Positions 34,338 through 42,841 of a stretch of 64,000 bases of DNA are shown here, in pieces. Made by a program: the position numbers and the translations under genes. Positions within the stretch are counted from its first letter, which is position 1. Each line of letters begins with the position of its first letter. This stretch comes from GCA-2683135 sp964507445 (GTDB taxonomy: Bacteria; Planctomycetota; GCA-002687715): assembly GCA_964507445.1 (NCBI GenBank), contig CAZDQF010000008.1, positions 1-64,000 on the forward strand. The letters run 5' to 3'. The notes below the pieces were generated by a model. It saw only the letters and a list, made by a program, of their open reading frames with translations, ran no database searches and was not told the DNA's origin.

Positions 34338-35735
34338 GTGAATCCACGTCCGAAGCGCGGCTCCGAGGTGACCCTCCAGGTCGACCGGCTCGATCAGCGA
34401 GGCCGGGGTGTCGGCTCGGTGGACGGTCACGCCGTGATCGTGCGCGGTGGGATCCCCGGCCAGCGCCTCAAGGCTCGCGTCATCAAGCGCCGTCGTGGTC
34501 GCCTGGAGGGAGCCCTGCTTGAGGTGCTGGACAGCTCTCCCATGCAGGTGGAGCCGCGCTGCCCGCACTCCGGGACCTGCGGCGGTTGCGCTTTTCAGGA
34601 GCTGGATTACGGAGCCCAGCTGGCCGCCCTGGGAGCTCAGGTAGAGGAGGCCTTCGCCGCCGCCGGGGTGGCCGCCCAGGTCCCCCCGGTGCTCGGGTGC
34701 GAGCCGGCCTTCGGTTACCGCAACAAGATGGACTTCACCTTCGGGGCCCGGCGGTGGGTGGAAGCTCATGAACCGGAAGGGGCGCCGCGGGGCTTCGCCC
34801 TCGGTATGCACGTGCCCGGGCGCTACGACCGGGTGCTGGACATCCGCTCTTGTGCGCTCCACTTCGAGGGGGCCGACGGGCTGCTCGCCACCGCGCGTCA
34901 GGCGGCCACTGACCTGGGCCTGACTCCCTGGGACGTCAACGGTCACACCGGGTTGCTGCGGCACCTTGTCCTGCGTAAGGGGTTCGGCACGGGGGACATC
35001 ATGGTCAATCTCGTGACGTCGGAGGACTGTCTCGATGACGTCGATCGCTGGGCGGCGGTGATGCTGGAGGAGCACCCGGAGATCACCACGCTGGTCCAGA
35101 ACGTGAACACCCGGTTGGCCTCCGTTGCCTTCGGAGAGCGTGAACGCGTGCTCTACGGCCCGGGGATGATCACGGAGCGTATAGGCGGGCTGGAGTTCGG
35201 GATTTCCGCGAACAGCTTCTTTCAGACCAACAGCCGCCAGGCGGAGGTCCTGTTCGACCTGGTCGCTTCCATGGCGGGACAGCGTGGGGATGAGGTGGTG
35301 TGGGACCTGTACTGCGGGACGGGTGCCCTGTCCCTGGCGGCGGCGCGCAGCGCCAAGGCGGTCTACGGATTCGAGCTGGTGGACGCGGCGGTCACCGACG
35401 CCCGCGCCAACGCCACCAGGAACGGCATCGAGAATGTCCGGTTCTTCGCCGGCGACGTGCTGGCGACCGTGGCCTCCGGGGAGGGCGGCCCGTCAGAGGA
35501 CCCGGACCTGGTCATCGTCGACCCTCCCCGTGTCGGCCTCCACCCCCGGGTGCTGGACGCGCTGCTGGAGCGCTCCCCCGGACGCATCATCTACGTCTCC
35601 TGTAACGTGCACACGGCGGCGCCCCAGATCGCCCGTCTCGTCGCGGCGGGAGGGTATGAGCTGGAGCAGATCCAGCCTGTGGACATGTTCCCTCACACGC
35701 CCCACGTGGAGTGCGTGATGTCCATGCGCCGATAG
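34338..35735 (+). CDS. 23S rRNA (uracil-5)-methyltransferase, RlmD/TrmA family
   Basis: The 465-residue protein begins with a TRAM RNA-binding domain (about 7-65). A 4Fe-4S cluster is indicated by CPHSGTCGGC (C-x5-C-x2-C) and a fourth Cys in RSCALHF. The methyltransferase domain carries DLYCGTGALSLA for SAM binding, VDPPRVGLH, the catalytic Cys in YVSCN, and the end motif FPHTPHVECV. It transfers a methyl group to C5 of a specific uridine in 23S rRNA. Which position is modified (1939, 747 or a tRNA site) cannot be told from sequence. It appears to be a stand-alone gene with a leaderless-type promoter. Confidence 0.92.
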   Translation: MNPRPKRGSEVTLQVDRLDQRGRGVGSVDGHAVIVRGGIPGQRLKARVIKRRRGRLEGALLEVLDSSPMQVEPRCPHSGTCGGCAFQELDYGAQLAALGAQVEEAFAAAGVAAQVPPVLGCEPAFGYRNKMDFTFGARRWVEAHEPEGAPRGFALGMHVPGRYDRVLDIRSCALHFEGADGLLATARQAATDLGLTPWDVNGHTGLLRHLVLRKGFGTGDIMVNLVTSEDCLDDVDRWAAVMLEEHPEITTLVQNVNTRLASVAFGERERVLYGPGMITERIGGLEFGISANSFFQTNSRQAEVLFDLVASMAGQRGDEVVWDLYCGTGALSLAAARSAKAVYGFELVDAAVTDARANATRNGIENVRFFAGDVLATVASGEGGPSEDPDLVIVDPPRVGLHPRVLDALLERSPGRIIYVSCNVHTAAPQIARLVAAGGYELEQIQPVDMFPHTPHVECVMSMRR

Positions 35736-35745
35736 GAAGAGCGTC

Positions 35746-37371
35746 ATGGTGTCGCGGAGAGTCAGGTGTCAGGGGTGCGGGAGACTGCGGGATCGCCGTG
35801 TCATGAGGCGGGTCGCCGAGCTCGACCTCGCCGTGGTGGATCGCTTGCCGGTCCGCGGCGCAGGGCCTCCGGAAGCCGGTCGGATCTGCCTGTCCTGTGT
35901 CTCCGCCTGCGTCGAGGACGATCAGGTCCATGACCAGATCCAGGCCTCCTGGCCCCTGGACCCGAAGGCGACCTACGGTGTCCTCCCGGTGCCGCTGCGC
36001 TTGCACGCCAACCCCCATTACCGGGGGCGCGGTGTGGTGATGGCGTTCCTGGACTCCGGCTTCCATCCCCACCCGGATCTGGTCGCCCGCCAGAACCGCA
36101 TCCTCGCCTATGTCGACGCCACGGATGACGACGTGGTGGAAGACGAACAGGTCGCCCCCGCTGGAGCCCTGTCCTGGCACGGCTTGATGACCACGTCCGT
36201 CGCCGCCGGCGACGGCTCCTGCTCCGGTGGACGCTACCGTGGCATCGCGTCTGAGGCTTCGCTGGTACCGATCAAGATCAGTGACGCGGAGGGGGGCGTG
36301 CACGACGAGGGGATCGCGCGTGGGCTGGCCTGGGTGTGGGCCAACCACGAGCGATTCGGGATCAGGGTGGTCAACCTCTCCGTTGGAGGTGACGAGGAGC
36401 AGAGCTTCCTGGAGAGCCCCGTAGACCAGCTCGTGACGGCCTTGACCGAGGCCGGCGTCGTCGTCGTCGCCGCGGCGGGTAACGCTGGCCGGCGTCGGCT
36501 TGTTCCTCCGGCGAGCGCGCCCACCGCCATCACCGTGGGGGGCCTGGACGACCAGAACCTGATGGACCCCGGTGCCTATCGGATCTGGCACTCCAACTAC
36601 GGCCCCACCAGGGACGGCGTGCTCAAACCGGAGATCGTCGCGCCGTCCATCTGGGTCGCGGCCCCGATCCTCCCCGGGACGGACCAGGTGCCCCAGGCGG
36701 AGGCCCTGGACCGACTCGCCAACGCCCCGCCGGAGGAGGTGCTGACCCTGTTTCGACGGCTCGGCGAGGAGTCAGGGCTGCACCGTGGCTTCGGCCGTCG
36801 TGGTCCGGAGTTGGTCCGTTCCGCCGCCCGCCGACTGCAGATCAAGGAGCAGTACCTGGAGGGCGCCTACAAGCGGGTGGAGGGGACGTCGTTCGCCGCA
36901 CCCATCGTCTCGTCCACGGTGGCGGCCATGTTGGAGGCCAACCCGTCCCTGACCCCGGCCCGTGTGAAGCACATCCTGCTCGAGACCGCTGAGTCCGTGC
37001 CCGGCGTCGAGCCGGAGCGGCAGGGAAGAGGTGTGGTGGACCCGCGGGAGGCGGTGGCCTGTGCCCTGCGGGATGAGGGAGGCGTCCTCCATGGACTGCC
37101 GCTCTCGCCTCAGCGAGGGGGTGACGGTCATCGGGTCCTGTTCTCTGCTCCGGACGAAGAGCCCGTGGCGGTGGTGGGGGAGTTCAACGACTGGAGCCCC
37201 CGGTCCCATCCCTTCCGCCGCCTGCGCGGGCAGGTCTTCGTCGCCGAGCTCCCAGGGGCCTCTCCTGGGTCCCGTTATCAGGTGTTGACGGAATCTGGCC
37301 AGCTCATCGAGGACCCGGAGAATCCTCGCCGAACGGCGGACGGGTTCGGAGGGTGGATGTCGCGGCTCTGA
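35746..37371 (+). CDS. Subtilase (S8) with N-terminal CxxC pair and C-terminal CBM48-like domain
   Basis: The 541-residue protein has no signal peptide. N-terminal Cys pairs CQGC and CLSC could hold a zinc. The S8 core has the catalytic Asp in MAFLDSGFHPH, His in SWHGLMTTSVAAG and Ser in GTSFAAPIVSSTVAAML, with the oxyanion Asn in AAAGNAG, so it should be active. The last 90 residues (VAVVGEFNDWSPR to RYQVL) match the glycogen-binding CBM48/AMPK-beta fold. A cytoplasmic protease fused to a glucan-binding module is unusual. It may act on glycogen-associated proteins (inference). It begins 10 bases after the rRNA methyltransferase and ends convergently at a shared TGATCA. Confidence 0.85.
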   Translation: MVSRRVRCQGCGRLRDRRVMRRVAELDLAVVDRLPVRGAGPPEAGRICLSCVSACVEDDQVHDQIQASWPLDPKATYGVLPVPLRLHANPHYRGRGVVMAFLDSGFHPHPDLVARQNRILAYVDATDDDVVEDEQVAPAGALSWHGLMTTSVAAGDGSCSGGRYRGIASEASLVPIKISDAEGGVHDEGIARGLAWVWANHERFGIRVVNLSVGGDEEQSFLESPVDQLVTALTEAGVVVVAAAGNAGRRRLVPPASAPTAITVGGLDDQNLMDPGAYRIWHSNYGPTRDGVLKPEIVAPSIWVAAPILPGTDQVPQAEALDRLANAPPEEVLTLFRRLGEESGLHRGFGRRGPELVRSAARRLQIKEQYLEGAYKRVEGTSFAAPIVSSTVAAMLEANPSLTPARVKHILLETAESVPGVEPERQGRGVVDPREAVACALRDEGGVLHGLPLSPQRGGDGHRVLFSAPDEEPVAVVGEFNDWSPRSHPFRRLRGQVFVAELPGASPGSRYQVLTESGQLIEDPENPRRTADGFGGWMSRL

Positions 37372-38406
37372 TCAGGGCTCGCGGACGGTCACCGTCTCCA
37401 GCTTGAACTGAGGCCGGCCGCGGTAGATGTCCACCACCCCCGAGATCAGGATGACGTCGCCTTCGTGCTGGCGGATCGGATGTTGTTGAAAGGCCGCCGC
37501 TGGTCCGACGACGGCGAAGTCCATGCCACGGCGGTGTCCGATGTACTGGATGCCCAGGTCGCCTGCCCGACGGAAGGACCCGGGGGAACCGGCGACCGTC
37601 ACCCTGCGCCCCTTCATGGTCTTGAGACGCTCCCACTCCGCGTCGTCTCCGAGGAGCGAGAGGTCGTCCTTCATGGTGCGCTTGAGCCGCGTGAGGCGCT
37701 GCAGCGCACGGTCCCGGTCCTCCCACCACTTGAGTCGGACTCCGTAGTCCGGGTAGCAGCGATGGGAAGGCGTCTTCGCCCAGATGCCCCGGCGATGTGC
37801 GCGGGCCTCGACCTCGGCGGCGACGAAGGCGTCATGATAGCGGGCTGACCGGCCGTACTTCTTGAAGTAGGGGCTGTAGCCCTGGCGGACCACCTCCACG
37901 TTGTAGTTGACCAGTTGGTTGCCCTTGACCGCGAGGACGTGGACCAGGTGGCGCTGGAAGTAACCGAGCTTCCGCGCCGGGTCGTCATATTCGAGTCGGA
38001 CCGACTCCACACCGTTGAAGAACTCCTCCGCGAATCGCTTCGCCGCTTCCCCCATGAAGGTGCCGTACTTGGGCGGTCGGTCGGCTTGCTTGCCCGCGTA
38101 AGTGATCTTCAGGTACTCGTCCCAGTCCTTCTGCGCCAGGGTCCGGGCTCCGTCGTCCTTGAAGGTCTCCTCCGTGTCGATACCGATCAATCGGAGGGAT
38201 GCGGTCATGCCCTCGACCCGGATGGTGTCCCCATCCACTACCGGGGGACGTGATCGTGACAGGACCCGGTGGCCGATCACGATCTTCGGGTCCGTGGAGG
38301 GTCGGGTGATCGCAGACGGAGAAGGAGCGGAGGGCTGTTCCGTGGTCTGGCAACTGGTCCCGGCTGCGGCCAGCAGCAGGACGGCGAGGCGTCTGGTCTG
38401 TCCCAT
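37372..38406 (-). CDS. Exported thermonuclease-like (SNase) lipoprotein
   Basis: The protein has 344 residues. LAVLLLAAAGTSC gives a lipobox with Cys. The SNase fold shows VVDGDTIRVEG and RLIGIDTEE, the calcium and catalytic regions, followed by GEAAKRFAEEFF, RLEYDD and a RGIWAK-like end segment. The C-terminal 100 residues look like an OB-fold (RRVTVAGSP to QFKLETVTV). Arginine in the RLIGIDTEE region is conserved, so nuclease activity is plausible. It may degrade nucleic acid outside the cytoplasm for nutrition. The ATG at 38406 is chosen over one three codons upstream. Its stop abuts that of the subtilase gene with no gap. Confidence 0.8.
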   Translation of the reverse strand: MGQTRRLAVLLLAAAGTSCQTTEQPSAPSPSAITRPSTDPKIVIGHRVLSRSRPPVVDGDTIRVEGMTASLRLIGIDTEETFKDDGARTLAQKDWDEYLKITYAGKQADRPPKYGTFMGEAAKRFAEEFFNGVESVRLEYDDPARKLGYFQRHLVHVLAVKGNQLVNYNVEVVRQGYSPYFKKYGRSARYHDAFVAAEVEARAHRRGIWAKTPSHRCYPDYGVRLKWWEDRDRALQRLTRLKRTMKDDLSLLGDDAEWERLKTMKGRRVTVAGSPGSFRRAGDLGIQYIGHRRGMDFAVVGPAAAFQQHPIRQHEGDVILISGVVDIYRGRPQFKLETVTVREP

Positions 38407-38434
38407 GACGATCATGATATGCCCTCTCCGGGTC

Positions 38435-39064
38435 TCAGGGAGGGCTCGTGCCGCCGATCCGGAGGTCGGCGTAAGCGAGGAGATCGGAGAGGATGCGGTA
38501 GGTGAGGCCCCACAGGACCCAGGGGCCGGATTCCCCTTCGATGCGAACCGCGGGGAGGCTCCGGGGGCCAGCGGGGGTCTCCGCTGTGTGGGTGGTCCCG
38601 TACGCCGGGTCCGCCAGGCAGGAGATGGACACCCAACGGGCGTCCGAGACCTCGTGATTCAGGGTCGTGAGGTCATGTCCGGGTAGGGAGAAGACCACCG
38701 GATGAACCCGAAGACCGGTGGGGGCGCCGCGGCGATGGGCGTTCAGCGTAGGCAGGACCCCGATGGCTTGGTGGTCGGTCAGGTGGATGCCCACCTCTTC
38801 TTCGGTCTCCCGGCGGGCCGTGGTGACGTGGTCACGGTCGCTCGCCTCCCTGCGACCTCCCGGTAGTCCCACGTGTCCGGACCAGGGGTCCAGGGGGTGT
38901 TCGGCCCGCTTGATCAGCAACACCGTGGCAGCGCCGTCGGAGTCCGGAGCGAGGCACGCCGACACCGCGGCCTGTGGGATGGCCTCATCCGGGCTCTCTG
39001 CCGGTGGGAGTGCTCCGAGGAGGGTGACCAGGTGGTCGTGGCCGGGGATCTGGGGAACGTGCAT
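38435..39064 (-). CDS. NUDIX hydrolase, CoA-pyrophosphatase-like
   Basis: The 209-residue protein carries a NUDIX box from GGRREASD to RRETEEEVGI, with the usual R-E-x-x-E-E-x-G core. Asp replaces the first Glu, as is common in the CoA-pyrophosphatase group. The preceding VGLPGG and HPLDPWSGH also resemble that group, which splits CoA or related nucleotides into phosphopantetheine and 3',5'-ADP. It lacks a signal peptide. Other NUDIX substrates such as NADH or oxidised nucleotides cannot be excluded. It follows the nuclease gene on the same strand with a 28-base gap. Confidence 0.82.
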   Translation of the reverse strand: MHVPQIPGHDHLVTLLGALPPAESPDEAIPQAAVSACLAPDSDGAATVLLIKRAEHPLDPWSGHVGLPGGRREASDRDHVTTARRETEEEVGIHLTDHQAIGVLPTLNAHRRGAPTGLRVHPVVFSLPGHDLTTLNHEVSDARWVSISCLADPAYGTTHTAETPAGPRSLPAVRIEGESGPWVLWGLTYRILSDLLAYADLRIGGTSPP

Positions 39065-39158
39065 GTCGGATCACGAGGGAGGGCCGTAAGAGCCATCGTC
39101 CCCTTTCTATGTTCATTGCGGGGTCGGGTCCAGGTCTCACATCTCTGCTGGAGTGCTG

Positions 39159-39641
39159 ATGCGCCGTTTTCTCAACACGGTCTCTACGGCGTTGAACGTC
39201 TCGGCCTCGTCCACGGAGGACGGGGCCGCGCTCATCATTCAGGCTATCCGTGGGTTCGCGCTGCCAGCGGATCTCGCCCGGTTCTCATCCGCCTGTCCGG
39301 ATGCCCTGGAATTGGTCGACTTCGAACGCCTCAGGTCACGCAGCGACACCCTCATGGGGCCGCCGCCACAGACCATCGCGGGGATCCTCGAAGAGCTGGC
39401 GGAGCTGGGTATCAGCGGCGATGGCGGGCGGCTGTTCATGTGTTTCGTGACAGGGTTCGTCGCCGAGTCCGTGGGAGACGAGGTCTGGCATCGGATCATC
39501 GAACGTGCTCCCCATCTGGTGGTGGGGCCCGAGGATGACGAGACAGCCGCTGTGGATGATGGGGAGCCACGTCAGCGACAGCCTCTTACCCTGCCCTCAG
39601 GCTGGAAGCGCGGCGAGTTCCCCCAGTGGTCGCAGGTCTGA
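39159..39641 (+). CDS. Hypothetical cytoplasmic helical protein
   Basis: The 160-residue protein starts at an ATG with GGAG five bases upstream, which decides it over the GTG at 39153. It is mostly helical with an acidic C-terminus. The pattern of a Ser/Ala-rich N-terminal helix, ACPDALELVD and GRLFMCFVTGFVAESVGDE is faintly like small DUF2780-type proteins, but this is not secure. No metal or catalytic motif is visible. It is divergent from the NUDIX gene by 94 bases. Confidence 0.55.
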   Translation: MRRFLNTVSTALNVSASSTEDGAALIIQAIRGFALPADLARFSSACPDALELVDFERLRSRSDTLMGPPPQTIAGILEELAELGISGDGGRLFMCFVTGFVAESVGDEVWHRIIERAPHLVVGPEDDETAAVDDGEPRQRQPLTLPSGWKRGEFPQWSQV

Positions 39642-39669
39642 GGGAGTTGTCGGCCCCGGGGGTCGTTCT

Positions 39670-39675
39670 TATCCT
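39670..39675 (+). promoter_or_regulatory. -10-like TATCCT, six bases before the start codon
   Basis: TATCCT plus six bases precedes the ATG at 39682, again the leaderless geometry. No ribosome site is visible. Confidence 0.4.
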
Positions 39676-39681
39676 GTGCGT

Positions 39682-40134
39682 ATGCGGACCCTGACCACTC
39701 TCACCCTGGTGTGCGTCCTGCTCTCGTCCGGTTGCGGCGGCAACGAGGACCTGGTCGGCACCTGGACGTTCGACCTGGATGCCTCCCTTGAAGCGCTCCA
39801 ACCGGAGCTTGATCAGGTCGCCCCCGGCCCCGCCCGTGCTGAACTCAGGGCAGAGGCCGTCCGTGTGATCCGGTCTGCGTTAGCGGACTTCCAGGTGACC
39901 CTGGAGATCGAGGCGGGGGGGAAGGCCACGGTGAAGGGCGAGGGACGAGGGGCGCCTCAGGCGCTGGACGCCGCGTGGAGATTCGACTCGGCACGAGAGG
40001 AGCTGGTCGTCACCGCGGGGGAGCAGGAGCACCGCTACCTGGTCGATGCGGGGAGGCTGCTCTTCCCTGTGAAGGTGCCCGAAGTCGTGGGCGGAAAGGT
40101 GCGGACACTGCGCGCCGTCATGACGCGCAGCTGA
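39682..40134 (+). CDS. Small lipoprotein of unknown function
   Basis: The 150-residue protein has a clear lipoprotein signal (TLVCVLLSSGCGG, lipid Cys 18). The mature part has GTWTFDLDAS at the start and alternating beta-strand-like segments, as in small lipocalin-like exported proteins. A longer frame starting at 39505 runs through the previous gene and is rejected. Its stop meets the stop of the amidohydrolase gene head-on in TGATCA with zero spacing. Function unknown. Confidence 0.65.
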   Translation: MRTLTTLTLVCVLLSSGCGGNEDLVGTWTFDLDASLEALQPELDQVAPGPARAELRAEAVRVIRSALADFQVTLEIEAGGKATVKGEGRGAPQALDAAWRFDSAREELVVTAGEQEHRYLVDAGRLLFPVKVPEVVGGKVRTLRAVMTRS

Positions 40135-41835
40135 TCAGAAGATCCCCGCTCCGAATCCTCCGTCGTCCTTGTCCTCGGTCGCCCCCTCTTCTTGTTCCTC
40201 GATCGGTTCCGGCGTGCCGTCGCCGTCATCGGCTTCTTGGCTCTGCTCGCCGTCGGGATCGTCGCCCTCGTCTTCGTCGGATTCTTCTTCTTCGCCGTCT
40301 TCGTCTTCGTCTTCGTCTTCGTAGACGAACTCAATCTCGTACAGCTCGTCCTCGTCGTCCTCGCCGTCCTCGTCGTCCTCGCCGTCCTCGTCGTCCTCGC
40401 CGTCCTCGTCGTCCTCGCCGTCCTCGCCGTCAGGGTCGGTCTCGTCTTCCGGCTCGTCGGTGTCCTCGATCGGGTCCTCTTCCTCGTCGATGTCCTCGTC
40501 TTCAACCTCGTCCGGGGTCGGCTCGGATTCTTCGGGGGTGTCGGTCCAACCAGGGAAACTGGTCCCAGCGAGGGCCTGGTAGTAGTCGAGGGCTCCCCGC
40601 TGCAGCTGTCGTAGCAGGGACTCCGCATCCAGTGTCGAAGCTGCTGCGCCGTCGTGAATGAGGAAGCGTCCGTTGACCATCACGCTGCGTAGGGTGGCGG
40701 TGTCGAATCCGGCGACGAAGTGCTGGGCTACCGTGGCTTCGTTGAGAGGCCAGGCCGGGTCGTAGTCCAGGATCAGGAGGTCGGCAGCGCAGCCTTCTCC
40801 GATGCGTCCGAACGGCATGCCGAACATGTTGGCGGCGAGGTGCTGGCTGCCGCAGACCAACTCGAGGGCGCTCTCCGCGGCCCTCATCGGGTCGTGGGCA
40901 CGCAGCCCATGCCAGGCCATGCGAGCCTGGGCGAACACGTCAGCGATCAGCTCGCCGGTTCCGATGGCGCCCCCGGGGAGCCACGGGTTGGAAGATGGAG
41001 GAGCGTGTCCCGCGGCCAGATCCGACGCCGGGCAGGCGATCCTGGCGACGCCGGCATCACGGAGCCGTTGCGCGTCTTCGTCGGAGATCGCTGGCCCGAC
41101 CCGGAGGCTTGTCTGGGGGCCCAGGAGCCCCACGCGCTCCAGGCGATCCGCCTGGCTGGCGCCCGTAGAGGCGCCCGGGACGACGCCGAGCTCCGCGGAG
41201 AAGGGAGCCTCGGTCTCCGTCGCGATCTCGGCCAACCGGGCGAGGGTCTGGTCGTCCAGGTCGGCCAGATCCCCAGCCGAAACGCCGAACCGCAGCTGCT
41301 CAGAGCCGCCATAGATCGCGGCGCGGCGCGTGGCCTCCAGTGACGTCGCGAGGGCGTCGTCGCCATCCGACGGCGAGACGCGATATCCCACCACGGCACG
41401 CAGGCCGACGGTCATCAGGACCTCCCGCATTCGCTGGGGAGCGCCTTCGATGAACCGCGGGGCCGAGTGGCTGTCCATGATGCACGTGGTGCCCGCCCGC
41501 AGGGCCCGCAGCGCGCCGGCAAACGCAGCGCACATGACGGATTCCTCGCTGTGGGCGGCCGCCCGCAGCGCCATCCGTCCCCGGTGGTCCAGCCCCGCGT
41601 CGGCCTCGATGGGCAATCCGGGGAACGGGTCCATGGTGATGTTGGTGTGTCCGCTGACGAGTCCCGGGATGATCGTGCGGCCTCGGGCGTCCACGCGCCG
41701 GACGTCGCCCCGCGCCTTCACCCTGCGTCCGGTCTCGGTGATCACGCCATTCTCGATCAGGACATCCCCGTTGGCGACGCCGGGAGGATCGAACGAGACG
41801 AGCGTCCCCCCCTCGATGAGGATGCGAGTCGCCAA
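40135..41835 (-). CDS. Degenerate amidohydrolase (SsnA/Atz-like) with long acidic tail
   Basis: The protein has 566 residues. About 430 N-terminal residues follow the composite-barrel amidohydrolase fold (ILIEGGTLVSFDPPG, IIPGLVSGHTN, GALRALRAGTTCIMDSH, CAADLLILDYDP, VMVNGRFL). The metal-binding H-x-H is H63-T-N65. The usual His-containing strand reads PFSAELGV, and the late Asp loop is GTGELIAD rather than GTDG. Most metal ligands are therefore missing and the protein is probably not a hydrolase. The last 120 or so residues are nearly all D, E and G, encoded in part by four 18-base repeats. The start is TTG at 41835 and no ATG or GTG fits better. It may be a binding protein. The fold call is good; the function is unknown. 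Confidence 0.75.
   Translation of the reverse strand: MATRILIEGGTLVSFDPPGVANGDVLIENGVITETGRRVKARGDVRRVDARGRTIIPGLVSGHTNITMDPFPGLPIEADAGLDHRGRMALRAAAHSEESVMCAAFAGALRALRAGTTCIMDSHSAPRFIEGAPQRMREVLMTVGLRAVVGYRVSPSDGDDALATSLEATRRAAIYGGSEQLRFGVSAGDLADLDDQTLARLAEIATETEAPFSAELGVVPGASTGASQADRLERVGLLGPQTSLRVGPAISDEDAQRLRDAGVARIACPASDLAAGHAPPSSNPWLPGGAIGTGELIADVFAQARMAWHGLRAHDPMRAAESALELVCGSQHLAANMFGMPFGRIGEGCAADLLILDYDPAWPLNEATVAQHFVAGFDTATLRSVMVNGRFLIHDGAAASTLDAESLLRQLQRGALDYYQALAGTSFPGWTDTPEESEPTPDEVEDEDIDEEEDPIEDTDEPEDETDPDGEDGEDDEDGEDDEDGEDDEDGEDDEDELYEIEFVYEDEDEDEDGEEEESDEDEGDDPDGEQSQEADDGDGTPEPIEEQEEGATEDKDDGGFGAGIF
40347..40427. repeat. Four perfect 18-base tandem repeats plus half a unit
   Basis: The unit CGTCCTCGTCGTCCTCGC repeats exactly from 40347 to 40418, with a half copy to 40427. 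On the minus strand it encodes GEDDED hexapeptides in the acidic tail. Such repeats are prone to slippage in steps of six residues without breaking the frame. Confidence 0.9.
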
Positions 41836-42013
41836 TCGGGCGTCCGGCTGGTCCTGGGTGGGGGGGCGATGCTGGCCGCTACGGGGGCGTCGCTGGGAAC
41901 CCCTCGCCTCACCCCGTTGGGAGCGGTTGCCGCTTCCGGAGCCTTCGTGTTCGCGGGTTTGCGCGGAGGGTCCGCGTCGGCGTCGGCGTTGTCTGGCGAT
42001 GGGTCTTCCCCTG

Positions 42014-42607
42014 TCAGAGCCCGATGGCGCCCACTGGGAGGTCCAGTTCTGAGGGCACGCCCGGGAAGTTCCGTTCTATGAAGTCGTCGTGCGCGTCACG
42101 GGTCTGCCGTGACAACACGTCTGTCAGTCCGTCGGTGCACTTGCCGCAGAGCGAGACGATGGCGCCTACGATCCGGTCTCCGAGGAGGACGGCGCCGACG
42201 TTGTGTTCCTCGGCGTATTCCTCTCCGGTAGTCTCGCACCGCCCGCATCTCTCGGGGAGCGCGGAGGGAGGAGGCGGACCCGGTGCCCTGTCGTCCGTAG
42301 GATGCTCGATGGCGTCGAGGAGACGGTCGATCTCGTCTGTCTGGTCGAGGGAACTGGACGCGTACTCCCGGATCCGCTCGATGCTCTCCTCGGAGAACTC
42401 CTGGAAGACCCGGGCCTGGCAGTTCATGCAGATGGCGAACTCCAGGACCACCTCCCCCTGCCGCACGACCTTCTCCACGGAGTAGGGGATGAGGGCGTCG
42501 AGGAGAGGCGTTTCGCAGTCCACGCAGGCCTCGAAGGGAGCGTTCGAGTAGGTGGAGTGGAGCGCCGACGGTATGCCGGGCCGGGTGTTGTCAGAGTCTC
42601 GCGACAT
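42014..42607 (-). CDS. Hypothetical protein with four CxxC pairs
   Basis: The 197-residue cytoplasmic protein has Cys pairs CVDC, CMNC, CGRC and CGKC. They are likely to form two zinc-ribbon-like knuckles, at about residues 28-63 and 120-156, separated by an acidic and proline-rich linker. No nucleic-acid-binding basic patch is evident and the protein is acidic overall. The ATG at 42607 is preceded by TAGACT ten bases upstream. The 178 bases between this gene and the amidohydrolase show no gene. It resembles no family that I recognise. Confidence 0.65.
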   Translation of the reverse strand: MSRDSDNTRPGIPSALHSTYSNAPFEACVDCETPLLDALIPYSVEKVVRQGEVVLEFAICMNCQARVFQEFSEESIERIREYASSSLDQTDEIDRLLDAIEHPTDDRAPGPPPPSALPERCGRCETTGEEYAEEHNVGAVLLGDRIVGAIVSLCGKCTDGLTDVLSRQTRDAHDDFIERNFPGVPSELDLPVGAIGL

Positions 42608-42617
42608 GGGCTCCGGG

Positions 42618-42623
42618 AGTCTA
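42618..42623 (-). promoter_or_regulatory. -10 box TAGACT before the CxxC protein gene
   Basis: Read on the minus strand the box is TAGACT, ten bases before the ATG at 42607. The arrangement matches the aquaporin gene. Confidence 0.4.
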
Positions 42624-42841
42624 TCAGTTTCGTCCGTTCAGCCACGCCGAGACCGAGCCCGAGTCTTGAGGAATGACCGAGTCGGACGGGGCCCGTCGCG
42701 GGGTTGCGAGACAGGCCTGGCTCCATTTCGGTGCGAGGACAGGGTCACGGAGTTGAGTAATTCGCTCGGCGCGTGCCGCTCGGCACAGATCGGGAAGATC
42801 GCCCTTGCGCTCCGAGGGTGAGGGAGGGTAACACCCTGGAC

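Noticed and set aside
40347..40427. Possible CRISPR-like array
   Set aside because: The repeats are directly abutting with no spacers and encode an acidic protein tail.
40192..40614. A very hydrophobic plus-strand frame that looks like a membrane protein
   Set aside because: It is the complement of the acidic GEDDED repeat region, and the hydrophobicity is a strand artefact.
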